A stretch of 64,000 bases of DNA from Mesotoga sp. Brook.08.105.5.1 (GTDB lineage: Bacteria > Thermotogota > Thermotogae > Petrotogales > Kosmotogaceae): assembly GCF_002752635.1 (NCBI RefSeq), contig NZ_AYTW01000016.1, positions 1 to 64,000 on the forward strand, written 5' to 3'. Shown here piece by piece: positions 7,519-16,469 of this stretch. The notes beneath the pieces are model-generated. The model did no database searches and was not told the DNA's origin. It saw only the letters and a list, made by a program, of their open reading frames with translations. Position 1 is the first letter of the stretch, and each line of letters opens with the position of its first letter. The position numbers and the translations under genes were made by a program.

Positions 7519-8634
7519 ATGGAGAAAGATTTGAAGAAAGAGGTTACGAAGTTCGGATTGCTGGCAACTGGTTTTCTGGTTTTCTATTTTCTGCCTTTTG
7601 GAAGCCAATATGTGCAGGATGCGATAATCAGCGGATTTACAATGCTTGGTTCATATGCAAGAGAACACGTACTTCTCTGTCTTGTACCTGCCTTTTTCAT
7701 AGCGGGAACTATCACTGTATTTATACGGAAAGACGCAATATTAAAACTACTGGGTCCCGACGCCCGAAAGATCATTTCATACCCAATCGCCGCCGTTTCT
7801 GGTGGAATTCTGGCAGTTTGCTCGTGTACGATTCTTCCTCTTTTCGGTGGTATCTACAAACGGGGCGCTGGTCTAGGACCGGCAGTTGCCTTTCTCTTCA
7901 GCGGTCCGGCGATAAACGTTGCTGCGATCTTTCTTACTGGAAGCGCGATCGGCTGGGAGATAGCACTTGTGAGAATCGTTGGGGCCTCGACTTCAGCGAT
8001 TGTCATTGGATTAACTATGCAGAGCATCTTCAGAGAGAAGGGATCGGGAGGTTTTGCGACTCAGGAATCGGATGATCAGATTTCCTGGCCCGAAGCGATT
8101 GCTTTTCTGGGTCTGCAAATGACTTTCCTAATTGTTGGCGGTCTGGCTATCAATCCGATTGTTAAGGCATCAATACTGATTATCTCCGCTATTGCAGTTT
8201 TTGTGATGGCTATACGTTTCAAGGGAGAACTGAGAAATCAGTGGATAGGTGAAACATGGGACTTTGCAAAGAAGATTCTTCCTTACCTCTTCTTTGGGGT
8301 TTTTGCGGCAGGAATCATTTCCAGTGCGCTTCCGCAAAGCTTCGTAGAATCGCTTCTCGGAGGTAACAGACTCGGCTCAACTCTCTTCGCATCTGTCTTT
8401 GGAGCATTCATGTATTTTGCGACTCTGACTGAAGTGCCTATCGTCCAGTCGCTCATGTCTCTAGGAATGGGTAAGGGTCCTGCACTGGCGCTTTTCATGG
8501 CTGGCAACTCACTTAGTTTGCCCAGCATGATTGTTATCACCCGCCTTCTTGGAAAGAAGAGAGCTTTCACTTACTTTGGATTAGTAGTTGTCTTCTCAAC
8601 GTTTTGGGGATTCATATATGGAAATCTATTTTAG
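7519..8634 (+). CDS. Full-size YraQ/ArsP-type permease
   Basis: 371 aa, about ten helices in two repeats. First repeat: LVPAFFIAGTITVFIRKDAI, LAVCSCTILPLFGGIYKRGA and GPAVAFLFSGPAIN. Second repeat: ILPYLFFGVFAAGIISSALP, SVFGAFMYFATLTEVPIVQS and GKGPALALFMAGNSLS. The CSCT motif with paired cysteines and the TEVP motif are typical of the PF03773 permeases that pair with small thioredoxins. ATG 7519 follows GGAGG 15 nt after the preceding stop. By context an ArsR-regulated metalloid or organo-arsenical efflux protein. Family members also occur in other settings, so the substrate is inferred. Confidence 0.85.
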   Translation: MEKDLKKEVTKFGLLATGFLVFYFLPFGSQYVQDAIISGFTMLGSYAREHVLLCLVPAFFIAGTITVFIRKDAILKLLGPDARKIISYPIAAVSGGILAVCSCTILPLFGGIYKRGAGLGPAVAFLFSGPAINVAAIFLTGSAIGWEIALVRIVGASTSAIVIGLTMQSIFREKGSGGFATQESDDQISWPEAIAFLGLQMTFLIVGGLAINPIVKASILIISAIAVFVMAIRFKGELRNQWIGETWDFAKKILPYLFFGVFAAGIISSALPQSFVESLLGGNRLGSTLFASVFGAFMYFATLTEVPIVQSLMSLGMGKGPALALFMAGNSLSLPSMIVITRLLGKKRAFTYFGLVVVFSTFWGFIYGNLF

Positions 8635-8652
8635 GATTAAGGAGGTCGTATA

Positions 8653-8886
8653 GTGAAGATCGAAATCTTTGGTTCAGGCTGTCCGAGATGCAAGCAAACT
8701 GAGAAGATCATGAAAAAGGCTGTCGAAGAGCTAGGTTCAGATGCAGAAGTTGATAAGGTAACGGACATGATGGCAATAATGGAGAAGGGAATTGTTTCGA
8801 CACCGGCCGTAGCAATTGACGGAAAAATCGTTTTGTCAGGCAAGATCCCCTCTATTGATGAAGCCAAGAGACTAATTAAGGGTTGA
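8653..8886 (+). CDS. Small thioredoxin-fold redox protein (MTH895 type)
   Basis: 77 aa. The start is GTG 8653 behind AAGGAGGT. KIEIFGSGCPRCKQTEKI carries the CPRC redox motif at about residues 10-13, and STPAVAIDGKIVLSGKIPS includes the cis-proline loop. The size and motif match archaeal/Thermotogota thioredoxin-like proteins of the MTH895 type. Such genes commonly sit next to YraQ/ArsP permeases, where they may reduce the substrate or the permease cysteine pair. It is the last gene of the arsR operon, followed by a terminator. Confidence 0.85.
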   Translation: MKIEIFGSGCPRCKQTEKIMKKAVEELGSDAEVDKVTDMMAIMEKGIVSTPAVAIDGKIVLSGKIPSIDEAKRLIKG

Positions 8887-8914
8887 ATAAGAGGGCTCTC
8901 AGATGTTAGATTTG

Positions 8915-8939
8915 TGGAGGGTTGAATCCCTCCATTTTT
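8915..8939 (+). terminator. Terminator of the arsR-permease-thioredoxin operon
   Basis: TGGAGGG-TTGAAT-CCCTCCA followed by TTTTT, 28 nt after the thioredoxin stop. Confidence 0.85.
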
Positions 8940-8960
8940 CATGGGTTTGGGAGGTTTGAT

Positions 8961-9542
8961 ATGAAGGTTGTGGCTTTCAACGGAAGTCCTCGCCGGGACG
9001 GGAATACGTCAAAGATGATTGAAGAAGTCCTAGGTGTACTGCGCGAAGAAGGAATCGATACCGAAGCGGTTCAGATAGGTGGGAATTCCGTAAGAGGTTG
9101 CACTGCCTGCAATGTCTGCTTCAAGACGAAGGATAGGAGATGCATAATAGGCGGCGATTACGTCAATGGTTGCATCGAGAAGATGCTTGAAGCCGACGGT
9201 ATCATCATAGGTTCTCCGACTTACTTTGCCGATGTGTCTCCTGAAGTGAAGGCTCTAATCGACAGAGTGGGAATGGTTGCTCTTGCTAATGATGCAATGC
9301 TTAAGCGGAAAGTGGGAGCCGCTGTCATAGCCGTTCGAAGAGGAGGCTCGGTACATGCTTTCGATTCAATTAATCACCTCTTCCTTATCTCTCAGATGAT
9401 AGTACCTGGATCTTCATATTGGAATCTCTCAATTGCCTGGAAGAAGGGAGATTTTCAAGGCGACAGAGAGGGTATAAGAACTATGAGAACTCTTGGTCAG
9501 AATATGGCCTGGCTTCTGAAAAGAACTGCGGGGAACTCTTAG
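8961..9542 (+). CDS. Flavodoxin-fold NAD(P)H-dependent FMN reductase / iron-sulfur flavoprotein
   Basis: 193 aa from ATG 8961, which follows GGGAGGT; a longer frame from 8922 overlaps the terminator and is rejected. MKVVAFNGSPRRDGNTSKM is the FMN phosphate-binding loop of the flavodoxin-like reductase family. GCTACNVCFKTKDRRC gives the CxxCxxC(x)nC pattern seen in iron-sulfur flavoproteins, and GIIIGSPTYFADVSPEVKAL is the second flavin loop. Probably a cytoplasmic electron-transfer protein of the anaerobic type. It has its own position after the ars terminator. Confidence 0.85.
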   Translation: MKVVAFNGSPRRDGNTSKMIEEVLGVLREEGIDTEAVQIGGNSVRGCTACNVCFKTKDRRCIIGGDYVNGCIEKMLEADGIIIGSPTYFADVSPEVKALIDRVGMVALANDAMLKRKVGAAVIAVRRGGSVHAFDSINHLFLISQMIVPGSSYWNLSIAWKKGDFQGDREGIRTMRTLGQNMAWLLKRTAGNS

Positions 9543-9558
9543 TATTTACGGAAAACCA

Positions 9559-12500
9559 CTATTCCAGCAGGATCGTATAGATCCCGAAAGGTTCGTAGTT
9601 CAGAGAGAAGGTGCTATGAGAAACATCCAGCTCTTCTATCCTTTCCTCGAGAAGATTTGTGAGATAGGCCCTTTCAAAATCCAGAGTGCTCCTTATCACA
9701 GCTGTGCCTCTTGATCCTAACAGCTCACATACCCTGAGTATTCTACCCTTCCCATTCTCGGCGATCTTGAAGGCCATAATCCTTAAAGTCGACGCCTTCA
9801 CTTCGAAGATCGGTGAATTCGCCCTGAAAGACCCCTTACTCGTAAGTAGTCTTGTATTAAGTAATTCTGCCTCTTGAACTGTCTTGAGCAGATCGCAACT
9901 TTCATGAGGAAAAACAGCGTATGTGAATTCGTGACGCCCTTCGTCTGCTGTGAAGTCGGGAAATACTGGAGATCTAAGCAAGTTAAGGGACACATTGCAT
10001 CCTCTTACTCCGTAACCATACTTCCCGTCGTTCAATATCGATATACCGTAATCGTATTCTGATAGATCTACCCATCTATGACCGGGGACCTCAAAAGCCG
10101 CCTGTTCTATTACATCGTTTTCTGTTGTGGGTCGTGTAATGAACCCGCATGAAAGGTCATATCTTGCCTGTCTTGTGAGGACTTTCAAGGGGAACAAGGC
10201 TCTGAGCATTGTTCTTCTCATATGCCAGTCAACTGTGTTCTTTACCTCGACACGTCTTGAGTTTCTGTAAAGAGAAATGTCTTGGATTATCCTTGTCTTC
10301 CCCGCCTGAAAGACGCATCTGATTGTCTCTCTTATTGGGCCGAATTCAGTTTTCTTAATCACCCAAGGCTTCAGGCTCTCTGCGGTGTTACGATAATCTC
10401 TTTCGATGTCCCATGCGTCCCAGTAAGAGGGAATGTCTTTGAAAGTCGCTATTGAGGCTTTTCCATCGAATACGTCTCTTAAGTGTTCTTTGTCATAAAC
10501 ACTTATTCCTTCTGGATCTACTTCAACAGTGAGATATTCGTTTTCCATCAGCTTTGAGTCGTGATATTCTGTGTGCGGGTTCACGATCTCTTTATTAGAG
10601 AACTCTATTGTTACGAAGCCGGTGGGAGGAATTTCCAGCTCTGATAAGAACAAAGTATCACCGTTATCCAACAACTGGCAAGAGAATTCACCCGTAGGGC
10701 AAAACGGCTCTTTCGAACCCTGTGCAGTGAATTCAAGTTTCCTGCAGAAAGAACTCGGATTGAAGACTGTCAGTTTCATATTGTCTTCGTCCGTCAATCG
10801 ATCAAAAGAGGCCTGAACCATTGACGATGTGGCTGAATGGACTTCATCCAGTTCGTTCAATGCGTCCTCATATACCTCCTTTATTGATGAACCAGGCAGA
10901 ATATCATGGAACTCATTCTGAAGGAGGATCCTCCATAGTAATTCGATCTCCCCGGGCTTATAGCCTGAGATTGCGCCAAGCATCTCCGCAAGTCTTAGCA
11001 AATCTTCACACTCTTTGTGAGCCATTTTGATTCTTCCCTGAGAGGTGTAAGTGCCACGGTGAAGCTCAAGATACAATTCGCCGTCATGTACGTGAAACGA
11101 GCGAGAGACCTCTTCTGCCCGCTTAAAGTAACTCTCAAAGCTTCTCATCACCAGTTCGGGCATTCCAGGCAGATCCTTGAGAAACCTGTAGTTTTCGATC
11201 ATCTCATCTGTAGGTCCCCCGCCTCCATCACCATAGCCAAATGAAAAGACGGTTTCTGGGAACAAATCTTGGTCTTTGAAGTTCTTTGCAGTTGTCAGGA
11301 TGTCTTTTGGTTCCAGAAGACCGTTGTATCCATTGGATGGATTCTTGAAGCTGTGGTAGATTACCTCAGAACCGTCTATTCCTCTCCACACAAATAGATC
11401 GTGGGGGAGGCTATTCTTATCGTTCCAGGTCATTTTCGTTGTGAAAAAAGAGTCCATACCTGCCTTCCGGATAATCTGAGGCAGAATCCAGGAGAATCCG
11501 AAGACATCTGGAAGCCATACAGTGCTGCACTTTCTTCCAAAATGCTCCATGAAGAATCTTTGACCGTAGAGAAACTGCCTTACCAAAGATTCGCCGTTCA
11601 GCAGGTTGGTGTCACTCTCTACCCACATTCCACCCAGCAACTCCCAGCGACCTTCTTTCACAAGGAGCTGTATTTCCTTGAATAGACCGGGGTCTCTTTC
11701 CATTACATCTCTGTACATAGCAGCGGAAGACTGTGAGAAAATGTACTCGGGATACTTTTTTGCAAGCCTCACAGAATTGGAAAAAGTCCTGAGTATCTTT
11801 CTTCTAGTCTCCTCTAGCGGCCATAACCACGCGTAGTCAATGTGTGCATGACCAGAAAGCGTCATTGTAAGCCGACTAGGGAAGCGTCTCTTGAGATTTG
11901 CAAGTTCTTCTTCAACAGTTCTCTCTGCTTCAGTGAATGTGTTGTGATCTTCTTCACTAAGTCGTTGACCTTCAGATCTAGTGAATTCCTCAGGCAGCCA
12001 TACCGCCGATACCTCGCCAGAGATCTCCGGATCATCTAGAACTGCCTTCCAGTAGCCGGATGAATCTCTCGGGATTCTTATTCCGGCTAAGTTATCCGAC
12101 AGAATTCTGTAGAGACTACTAGCGAGAACTTCATCATCAGTATAGGTGAAAAGCTCTATCAGATTTCTAAGCTTCCCTATAATTCGCTTGATATCTGAAT
12201 CAACAATAAGTAGATCGGACTCTGAGAACACAGGTTCTTTGATACTGCTTCCAAAGAGCCCCTTGGGAACAACATCCGCTTCATAAAGGACCACTTCGCC
12301 GGCAAAAACGGAAAGATCGAGCTCTCTGTGATGTGTATTGATCTCTCCATAGGTAATTCCATTGATTCTCACTAGTGATTCTCCACCAAACCAGTTTCTG
12401 AGAATGAGCTGCTCATCAGCATCAATTGGCGGGAGTTCGATCTCCCTTGAAAAACATACCGGAAAGCTATCGGGAGACCACTTGAACTCCGGGGAGACTC

Positions 12501-12615
12501 TTCTTGAATTGAAGGACCAGGAGTCGATTCTCTTCCTTTTTTTGATTGTGTATGGGTACATTTCACCGATGGACCGAAGAAACTTACCTCTAGCGCTTTC
12601 CTTAGAATAGTACAT
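9559..12615 (-). CDS. Glycoside hydrolase family 38 alpha-mannosidase
   Basis: 1018 aa, a normal length for bacterial GH38. The N-terminal ~240 residues are the ancillary beta domain. The catalytic domain opens with GHAHIDYAWLWPLEETRRK (zinc ligands His258 and Asp260) and has the nucleophile Asp370 in VWLPDVFGFSWILPQ. Further zinc-site His is expected in the LLQNEFHDILPGSS segment. The C-terminal half is the large beta-sandwich region. No signal peptide, so cytoplasmic; it would trim alpha-linked mannose from imported oligosaccharides. Start ATG 12615 follows GGAGAGGTG. Monocistronic; converges with the flavoprotein gene. Confidence 0.93.
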   Translation of the reverse strand: MYYSKESARGKFLRSIGEMYPYTIKKRKRIDSWSFNSRRVSPEFKWSPDSFPVCFSREIELPPIDADEQLILRNWFGGESLVRINGITYGEINTHHRELDLSVFAGEVVLYEADVVPKGLFGSSIKEPVFSESDLLIVDSDIKRIIGKLRNLIELFTYTDDEVLASSLYRILSDNLAGIRIPRDSSGYWKAVLDDPEISGEVSAVWLPEEFTRSEGQRLSEEDHNTFTEAERTVEEELANLKRRFPSRLTMTLSGHAHIDYAWLWPLEETRRKILRTFSNSVRLAKKYPEYIFSQSSAAMYRDVMERDPGLFKEIQLLVKEGRWELLGGMWVESDTNLLNGESLVRQFLYGQRFFMEHFGRKCSTVWLPDVFGFSWILPQIIRKAGMDSFFTTKMTWNDKNSLPHDLFVWRGIDGSEVIYHSFKNPSNGYNGLLEPKDILTTAKNFKDQDLFPETVFSFGYGDGGGGPTDEMIENYRFLKDLPGMPELVMRSFESYFKRAEEVSRSFHVHDGELYLELHRGTYTSQGRIKMAHKECEDLLRLAEMLGAISGYKPGEIELLWRILLQNEFHDILPGSSIKEVYEDALNELDEVHSATSSMVQASFDRLTDEDNMKLTVFNPSSFCRKLEFTAQGSKEPFCPTGEFSCQLLDNGDTLFLSELEIPPTGFVTIEFSNKEIVNPHTEYHDSKLMENEYLTVEVDPEGISVYDKEHLRDVFDGKASIATFKDIPSYWDAWDIERDYRNTAESLKPWVIKKTEFGPIRETIRCVFQAGKTRIIQDISLYRNSRRVEVKNTVDWHMRRTMLRALFPLKVLTRQARYDLSCGFITRPTTENDVIEQAAFEVPGHRWVDLSEYDYGISILNDGKYGYGVRGCNVSLNLLRSPVFPDFTADEGRHEFTYAVFPHESCDLLKTVQEAELLNTRLLTSKGSFRANSPIFEVKASTLRIMAFKIAENGKGRILRVCELLGSRGTAVIRSTLDFERAYLTNLLEERIEELDVSHSTFSLNYEPFGIYTILLE

Positions 12616-12771
12616 AGTGCACCTCTCCCTAATACATTTTCGGAGCTACACTCATTAGACCATAATGAACTGTTAGTAAAGAAACATGCCAAGAGTATGA
12701 TTACCGAAAAACAGTGAGTGTCATATAGTGCCGGTTTCTATATCACGCTGGTATCTTGTAGGTGTTGATTT

Positions 12772-13209
12772 ATGGAGGAGGTGTCTTTGTTGCTTGATAC
12801 TATGAGATTTCTCGGATGGTTCAACTTTATTTTACTGCTCTTTAATACATCACTGTTTATTCTTAGGCGGTCAATCCTAAAACGCTCTTCAAAACTTGAA
12901 AACCCTCCGAGAGCGGCCTTCGTGAAGCAGGTTCGATTTCTTGCTATTGTTCACCCTTGGACTGGCTCTGTGCTTATGCTTTCCGCTTTATTACACGGAT
13001 ACCTGGCAACCGGCGGCTTCATTCTCTACAGCGGAAGCCTGGTCTTCTTAAGCGTCTTGGCCCAGTTCGTAGTCTACCTTCTGGGCAAGTACGTTCCTGC
13101 TATGAAGAATAAGTGGAGGCCATTGCACAGAGCTCTGATGATCGTCACATGGCTCTCGTTCTTTCTGCATCTACTTGCTCCTGAGTTTATCTGGTTCCCG
13201 ATAATCTAG
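12772..13209 (+). CDS. Four-helix membrane protein, possible heme b binding
   Basis: 145 aa with four predicted helices. Histidines sit in or next to the helices in IVHPWTGSV, SALLHGYLA, PLHRALMIVT and FFLHLLAPEF, a pattern like small cytochrome b561/ferric-reductase-type membrane domains. No iron-sulfur or flavin domain is attached. Start options: ATG 12772 with AGGTG upstream, or TTG 12787/12790 directly behind a stronger GGAGGAGGTG. Its end overlaps by 4 nt with the convergent hydrolase gene. Heme binding is inferred only from the histidine layout. Confidence 0.7.
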   Translation: MEEVSLLLDTMRFLGWFNFILLLFNTSLFILRRSILKRSSKLENPPRAAFVKQVRFLAIVHPWTGSVLMLSALLHGYLATGGFILYSGSLVFLSVLAQFVVYLLGKYVPAMKNKWRPLHRALMIVTWLSFFLHLLAPEFIWFPII

Positions 13210-14165
13210 TCTTTTTCAATCAGCGATCTGACAAAGGGAATGACAATCTCCAGAAAAAGAGCTGGACTTTCCTCTTGTGGGAGATGGCCGGTTTCGGGAA
13301 GGATGAAGAGCTCGGCAGAATGCAACTCTTCGGCCAGTCTAATTGAGTCCTGCACAGGGACAATTCTGTCAGAGTCGCCAGTAATGACTAGAGATGGGAT
13401 TCTTACGCTCTGTACCTTTGAGGAGTCATAAGGTCTTCTTGCGAGTGTAAGTTCCCAGAGAGCCCTGTCCCAGTTTGATGCCTTAAGCGGCTTTCTGTAA
13501 CCTTCACGTATTTCATCAGTCAGTCTTTCCGGATCATACCACGCCATTTCCAGGATACTGTCTGAGTTTCTCAAGAGAGTTCTCGAGATAAGCGGCCCCA
13601 AATGCCTTCCCTGAGGAGTGCTCGTAAGTATCTTGAACAAGAAACTGTCTGTGTCTTCTGTGTAGATCGCCGCGTCAACCAGGACAAGGCCAAGCACTTT
13701 TTCTGGGTGTTGAGCCGCGACTTCAAGAGCTGTAAGCCCTCCGGCCGAGTGACCAACGAGTACTGCCTCTTCGAATCCCAAATATTCCATAAGCGATACT
13801 GTTAACTCAACCTGTCCTTCCAAAGAGTATGGGTTGAAAGAACTGATATCCTCGCCAAGTGGTCTTGAGGTCAGGCCAAATCCAGGTCTGTCGAAAGCAA
13901 TAACAGAGAACTCTTCAGAGAGAGGACCGATCACTTCTCTCCATGAGAAAGTGCTTGCTCCGAATCCATGTAGCAGCATTAAAAGGGGTTTGCCTTCTCC
14001 TTTTGCTTTGTAGTGGATGTCTGCATTATTGATCGTGACGAACATACTGTCTTCATCGGCTAGAAGCCTTGGGACCACAGTATCTTCAAGATCGCTCACC
14101 GGTATTAAAAAAGGCGCGATCAGCAGTATTGAGATCAGCGAGGTCATGGTGAGCAAGGTCTTCAT
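13206..14165 (-). CDS. Membrane-anchored alpha/beta hydrolase
   Basis: 319 aa. An N-terminal hydrophobic segment (residues 5-22) is a signal anchor or uncleaved signal. LLMLLHGFGASTFSW is the oxyanion-hole strand, AVLVGHSAGGLTALEV holds the nucleophile Ser140, VITGDSDRIVPVQ the acid, and ETGHLPQEESP the catalytic His. The triad is complete, so it should be an active esterase, lipase or peptidase-like enzyme outside or at the membrane. It starts inside the stop of the upstream PAS-containing gene (ATGA overlap), so both are co-translated. Confidence 0.85.
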   Translation of the reverse strand: MKTLLTMTSLISILLIAPFLIPVSDLEDTVVPRLLADEDSMFVTINNADIHYKAKGEGKPLLMLLHGFGASTFSWREVIGPLSEEFSVIAFDRPGFGLTSRPLGEDISSFNPYSLEGQVELTVSLMEYLGFEEAVLVGHSAGGLTALEVAAQHPEKVLGLVLVDAAIYTEDTDSFLFKILTSTPQGRHLGPLISRTLLRNSDSILEMAWYDPERLTDEIREGYRKPLKASNWDRALWELTLARRPYDSSKVQSVRIPSLVITGDSDRIVPVQDSIRLAEELHSAELFILPETGHLPQEESPALFLEIVIPFVRSLIEKD

Positions 14166-14953
14166 TTTCTTGCCTCTGAACTCTGAATTGAAGCGAAGGC
14201 CTTATTGACAAGCTGCTCGGCATCAACACCATCTCTCGGGAGCAATACAAATCCCGCTCTTAGTTCCATAGAGAACTCGCCACAGTTTTCTTGCCAGATT
14301 TTGAATGCGTTGAGGGCCTTTCGAAGTATTGTGCTGGCATTTCTGTAATCCTTCAGATCTTCAGCTAGAAGTAGAAACTCTCTTCTTGAGAATCTGCAGA
14401 GCGTGTCATTCTTTCTAATCCCTCTCACCAGCGAGTGTGTCATATCGATTATCGTTGATTCTTCGATACTCGATACCCCTCCTTTGCTCACAAACTCGAA
14501 GGCAGCAACCATAGAGGAGGAGTTATTTCTTCTGCTCCTGAATATCGCCATGTTAACTCTATCTCTGAAAAGCACGTAATTTGGAAGACCGGTTTCGCCG
14601 TCGAAGTGGGCCAGTTGGGAGATAGTTTGTTCGGCCAGCTTCAGGTCGGAGATATCTTCAACCACGAAGAGAAAGAAGACTCTCTCCGACACCGACAGTC
14701 TCTTTACATAATACCTTAACCACCTTCCAGCACGTCTAATGTGATGAAACTCCAATGAGTCTTCGCTTGAGTGATTAACTTCTCTTATCTTCTTCGAGAT
14801 CTCTTCTTTGATGTCTTCTATCATGATAGACGCAGCGCTGTTAGCAAATACCGTATTTGAGTGTTCATCGATAATCGCTATTCCATCTTCAATTCCCGTT
14901 AGAGCTTCGAGAAGAAGATCCGGAATATTCACAGAGAGATTATCCAGTCTCAT
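14162..14953 (-). CDS. PAS-domain protein with degenerate GGDEF-like domain
   Basis: 263 aa from ATG 14953, placed 3 nt after GGTGGTG; an in-frame start at 14977 is less well placed. Residues ~10-110 form a PAS domain (LTGIEDGIAIIDEHSNTVFA, ending VVEDISDLKLAEQTI). The next part begins HFDGETGLPNYVLFRDRV, the usual entry into a GGDEF domain, but the signature itself reads FSRREFLLL instead of GGDEF, so cyclase activity is probably lost. It may act as a sensor or c-di-GMP/GTP-binding protein. Operonic with the downstream hydrolase (4-nt overlap). Confidence 0.75.
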   Translation of the reverse strand: MRLDNLSVNIPDLLLEALTGIEDGIAIIDEHSNTVFANSAASIMIEDIKEEISKKIREVNHSSEDSLEFHHIRRAGRWLRYYVKRLSVSERVFFLFVVEDISDLKLAEQTISQLAHFDGETGLPNYVLFRDRVNMAIFRSRRNNSSSMVAAFEFVSKGGVSSIEESTIIDMTHSLVRGIRKNDTLCRFSRREFLLLAEDLKDYRNASTILRKALNAFKIWQENCGEFSMELRAGFVLLPRDGVDAEQLVNKAFASIQSSEARK

Positions 14954-15133
14954 TATCACACCACCTTTGTACTGCACGAACAGATCGTAACCTCAGTCAT
15001 ATTGTAACCTCTGTTAGTAGGAATAAGGTAACTGTTCAGAAAGCTTAATCATGAAACAGATGCAGGCGAGAGATCTCCGCACTTGTCGGTATAATGGTAC
15101 TGATGTCTTAATATTGGAAAGGAGGAGCGGATA

Positions 15134-15955
15134 TTGAAGAGAAGAGCTGCGTTAGCCATGGCTTCCCTGTTGTTGATTGCACTCCTTCTCCTGCAGGCAT
15201 GCGACCGCTCAAGACTTGTCACTACGGTTACCTCGGTAATTGATGGCGATTCCATTACGGTGAAGGCGCTAAAGGGCACTGTAAGGCTTATAGGAATAGA
15301 TGCGCCGGAAACGAGATCAGGCAGCAAACCTGCGGGCCAGTTTGCCGATGAAGCGAAAGATTATCTGGAAATGATAACACGCGAGAGTGGAAAAGTTACC
15401 CTTGAGCTTCATGGAAAGGATACATACGGCAGACACCTTGCGTATCTTTTTGACTCGGAAGGTACCTTGATAAATTCTGATATAGTTAGGCAAGGTTTGG
15501 CCAGACCTCTTACCTATGAGGACACGTCCCATTATTCATCTGAGATAAGGAATGCTTACAGAGAAGCTTTCAGGAGTAGAAGAGGGATCTTCACTTTCTA
15601 TGATCAGTCTCCTGTATTTGATGCTTCAATTGTGAGAGGGAATCTCTATTCTTACCAGTCAGGGGGTTTTTTGGGAAGAGTGATCTGGGTGGAATTCGAA
15701 GTAACGTCGGTAAACGGTCTCACCTTAGTAGGCGATGACATTGTGGTTCGAATCAGGTCAGAGGAGGCATCACTTTTCGCGCTCGATCAGGCAGATCTGC
15801 AGGTGCTCTATAGAAAGAGGATCAGAGTCTATGGAGAAGTCTGGCAGGATACTTCTGGTAAGGCTTTGATGCTGATCAGAGACCCGGGAATAGAGATCAT
15901 AGGAGTAGCTCAGCTTGCAAAGACTCTTCCTCTTTTAGCATTGGGGGCTTTCTGA
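15134..15955 (+). CDS. Thermonuclease (SNase)-family lipoprotein with extra OB-like domain
   Basis: 273 aa, TTG 15134 start behind GGAGGAG. Lipobox LLQAC gives a lipid-anchored Cys23. Residues ~28-155 are a staphylococcal-nuclease domain: VIDGDSITVKALKGTVRLIG, IDAPETRSG, KDTYGRHLAYLF and LINSDIVRQGLARP, with the calcium-site acids and catalytic arginines present. Residues ~165-270 form a second small beta domain, probably OB-fold, of unknown role. Expected to degrade extracellular DNA or RNA at the cell surface. No operon partner on this strand. Confidence 0.88.
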   Translation: MKRRAALAMASLLLIALLLLQACDRSRLVTTVTSVIDGDSITVKALKGTVRLIGIDAPETRSGSKPAGQFADEAKDYLEMITRESGKVTLELHGKDTYGRHLAYLFDSEGTLINSDIVRQGLARPLTYEDTSHYSSEIRNAYREAFRSRRGIFTFYDQSPVFDASIVRGNLYSYQSGGFLGRVIWVEFEVTSVNGLTLVGDDIVVRIRSEEASLFALDQADLQVLYRKRIRVYGEVWQDTSGKALMLIRDPGIEIIGVAQLAKTLPLLALGAF

Positions 15956-15988
15956 AGCTCTTCACAAGAAAATGCCGCATACCAGGAA

Positions 15989-16035
15989 TTGACAGGAAGT
16001 GAGAAATGTGAGAAAATGTATTGCAAATGATTTGC
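15989..16035 (+). promoter_or_regulatory. Promoter and candidate Zur operator of the zinc operon
   Basis: TTGACA (15989-15994) lies 17 bp from a weak GAAAAT (16012-16017). Immediately downstream is the perfect dyad GCAAAT-G-ATTTGC (16023-16035), placed where a Fur-family repressor would block transcription of the following fur-like/znuACB genes. Confidence 0.55.
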
Positions 16036-16064
16036 GCGAATTGTTTGCCTATAGGAGGTGCCCT

Positions 16065-16469
16065 TTGAAGAGAATGACATCACTGAGAAGAGAAGTTCTG
16101 GAGATCATAGATAAATCTGAATTGCCGTTGACCGCTGATTCAATTCATGAAATGCTTGATGAAAAACCTAATCTCTCAAGCGTTTACAGAGGTCTTTCCT
16201 TTCTTGAGGAGGAGGGTCTTATCCGCTCGATATCATTCGAGTGCGAGACTAGATTCTATTTCAGCAGTCAGAGGGAACCAGTTCATTTTTTGCACTGCAA
16301 GAAATGCCACAAAACTAAGCCTTTCTATGAGTGCTTTGCCGATTCTTTTGCAAAGAGAGTTGCGGAAAACCGAGATTTTACGATTACTAACCATGTGTTT
16401 TACTTCATTGGAATCTGCGGGGATTGCAGGAGAAAGATCGTCTCCGATGTTGAGGAGGGCAGACTATGA
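16065..16469 (+). CDS. zur: Fur-family metalloregulator, probably the zinc regulator Zur
   Basis: 134 aa from TTG 16065, which sits 5-6 nt after AGGAGGT; the frame upstream overlaps the operator. The winged-helix part includes LRREVLEIIDKSELPLTADS and LSSVYRGLSFLEEEGLI. The metal part includes VHFLHCKKCHKTKPFYEC and GICGDCRRK, the two structural-zinc CxxC pairs of Fur proteins. The zinc role is inferred because it starts an operon with znuA, znuC and znuB; each junction overlaps or nearly overlaps. A dyad upstream suggests autoregulation. Confidence 0.85.
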   Translation: MKRMTSLRREVLEIIDKSELPLTADSIHEMLDEKPNLSSVYRGLSFLEEEGLIRSISFECETRFYFSSQREPVHFLHCKKCHKTKPFYECFADSFAKRVAENRDFTITNHVFYFIGICGDCRRKIVSDVEEGRL

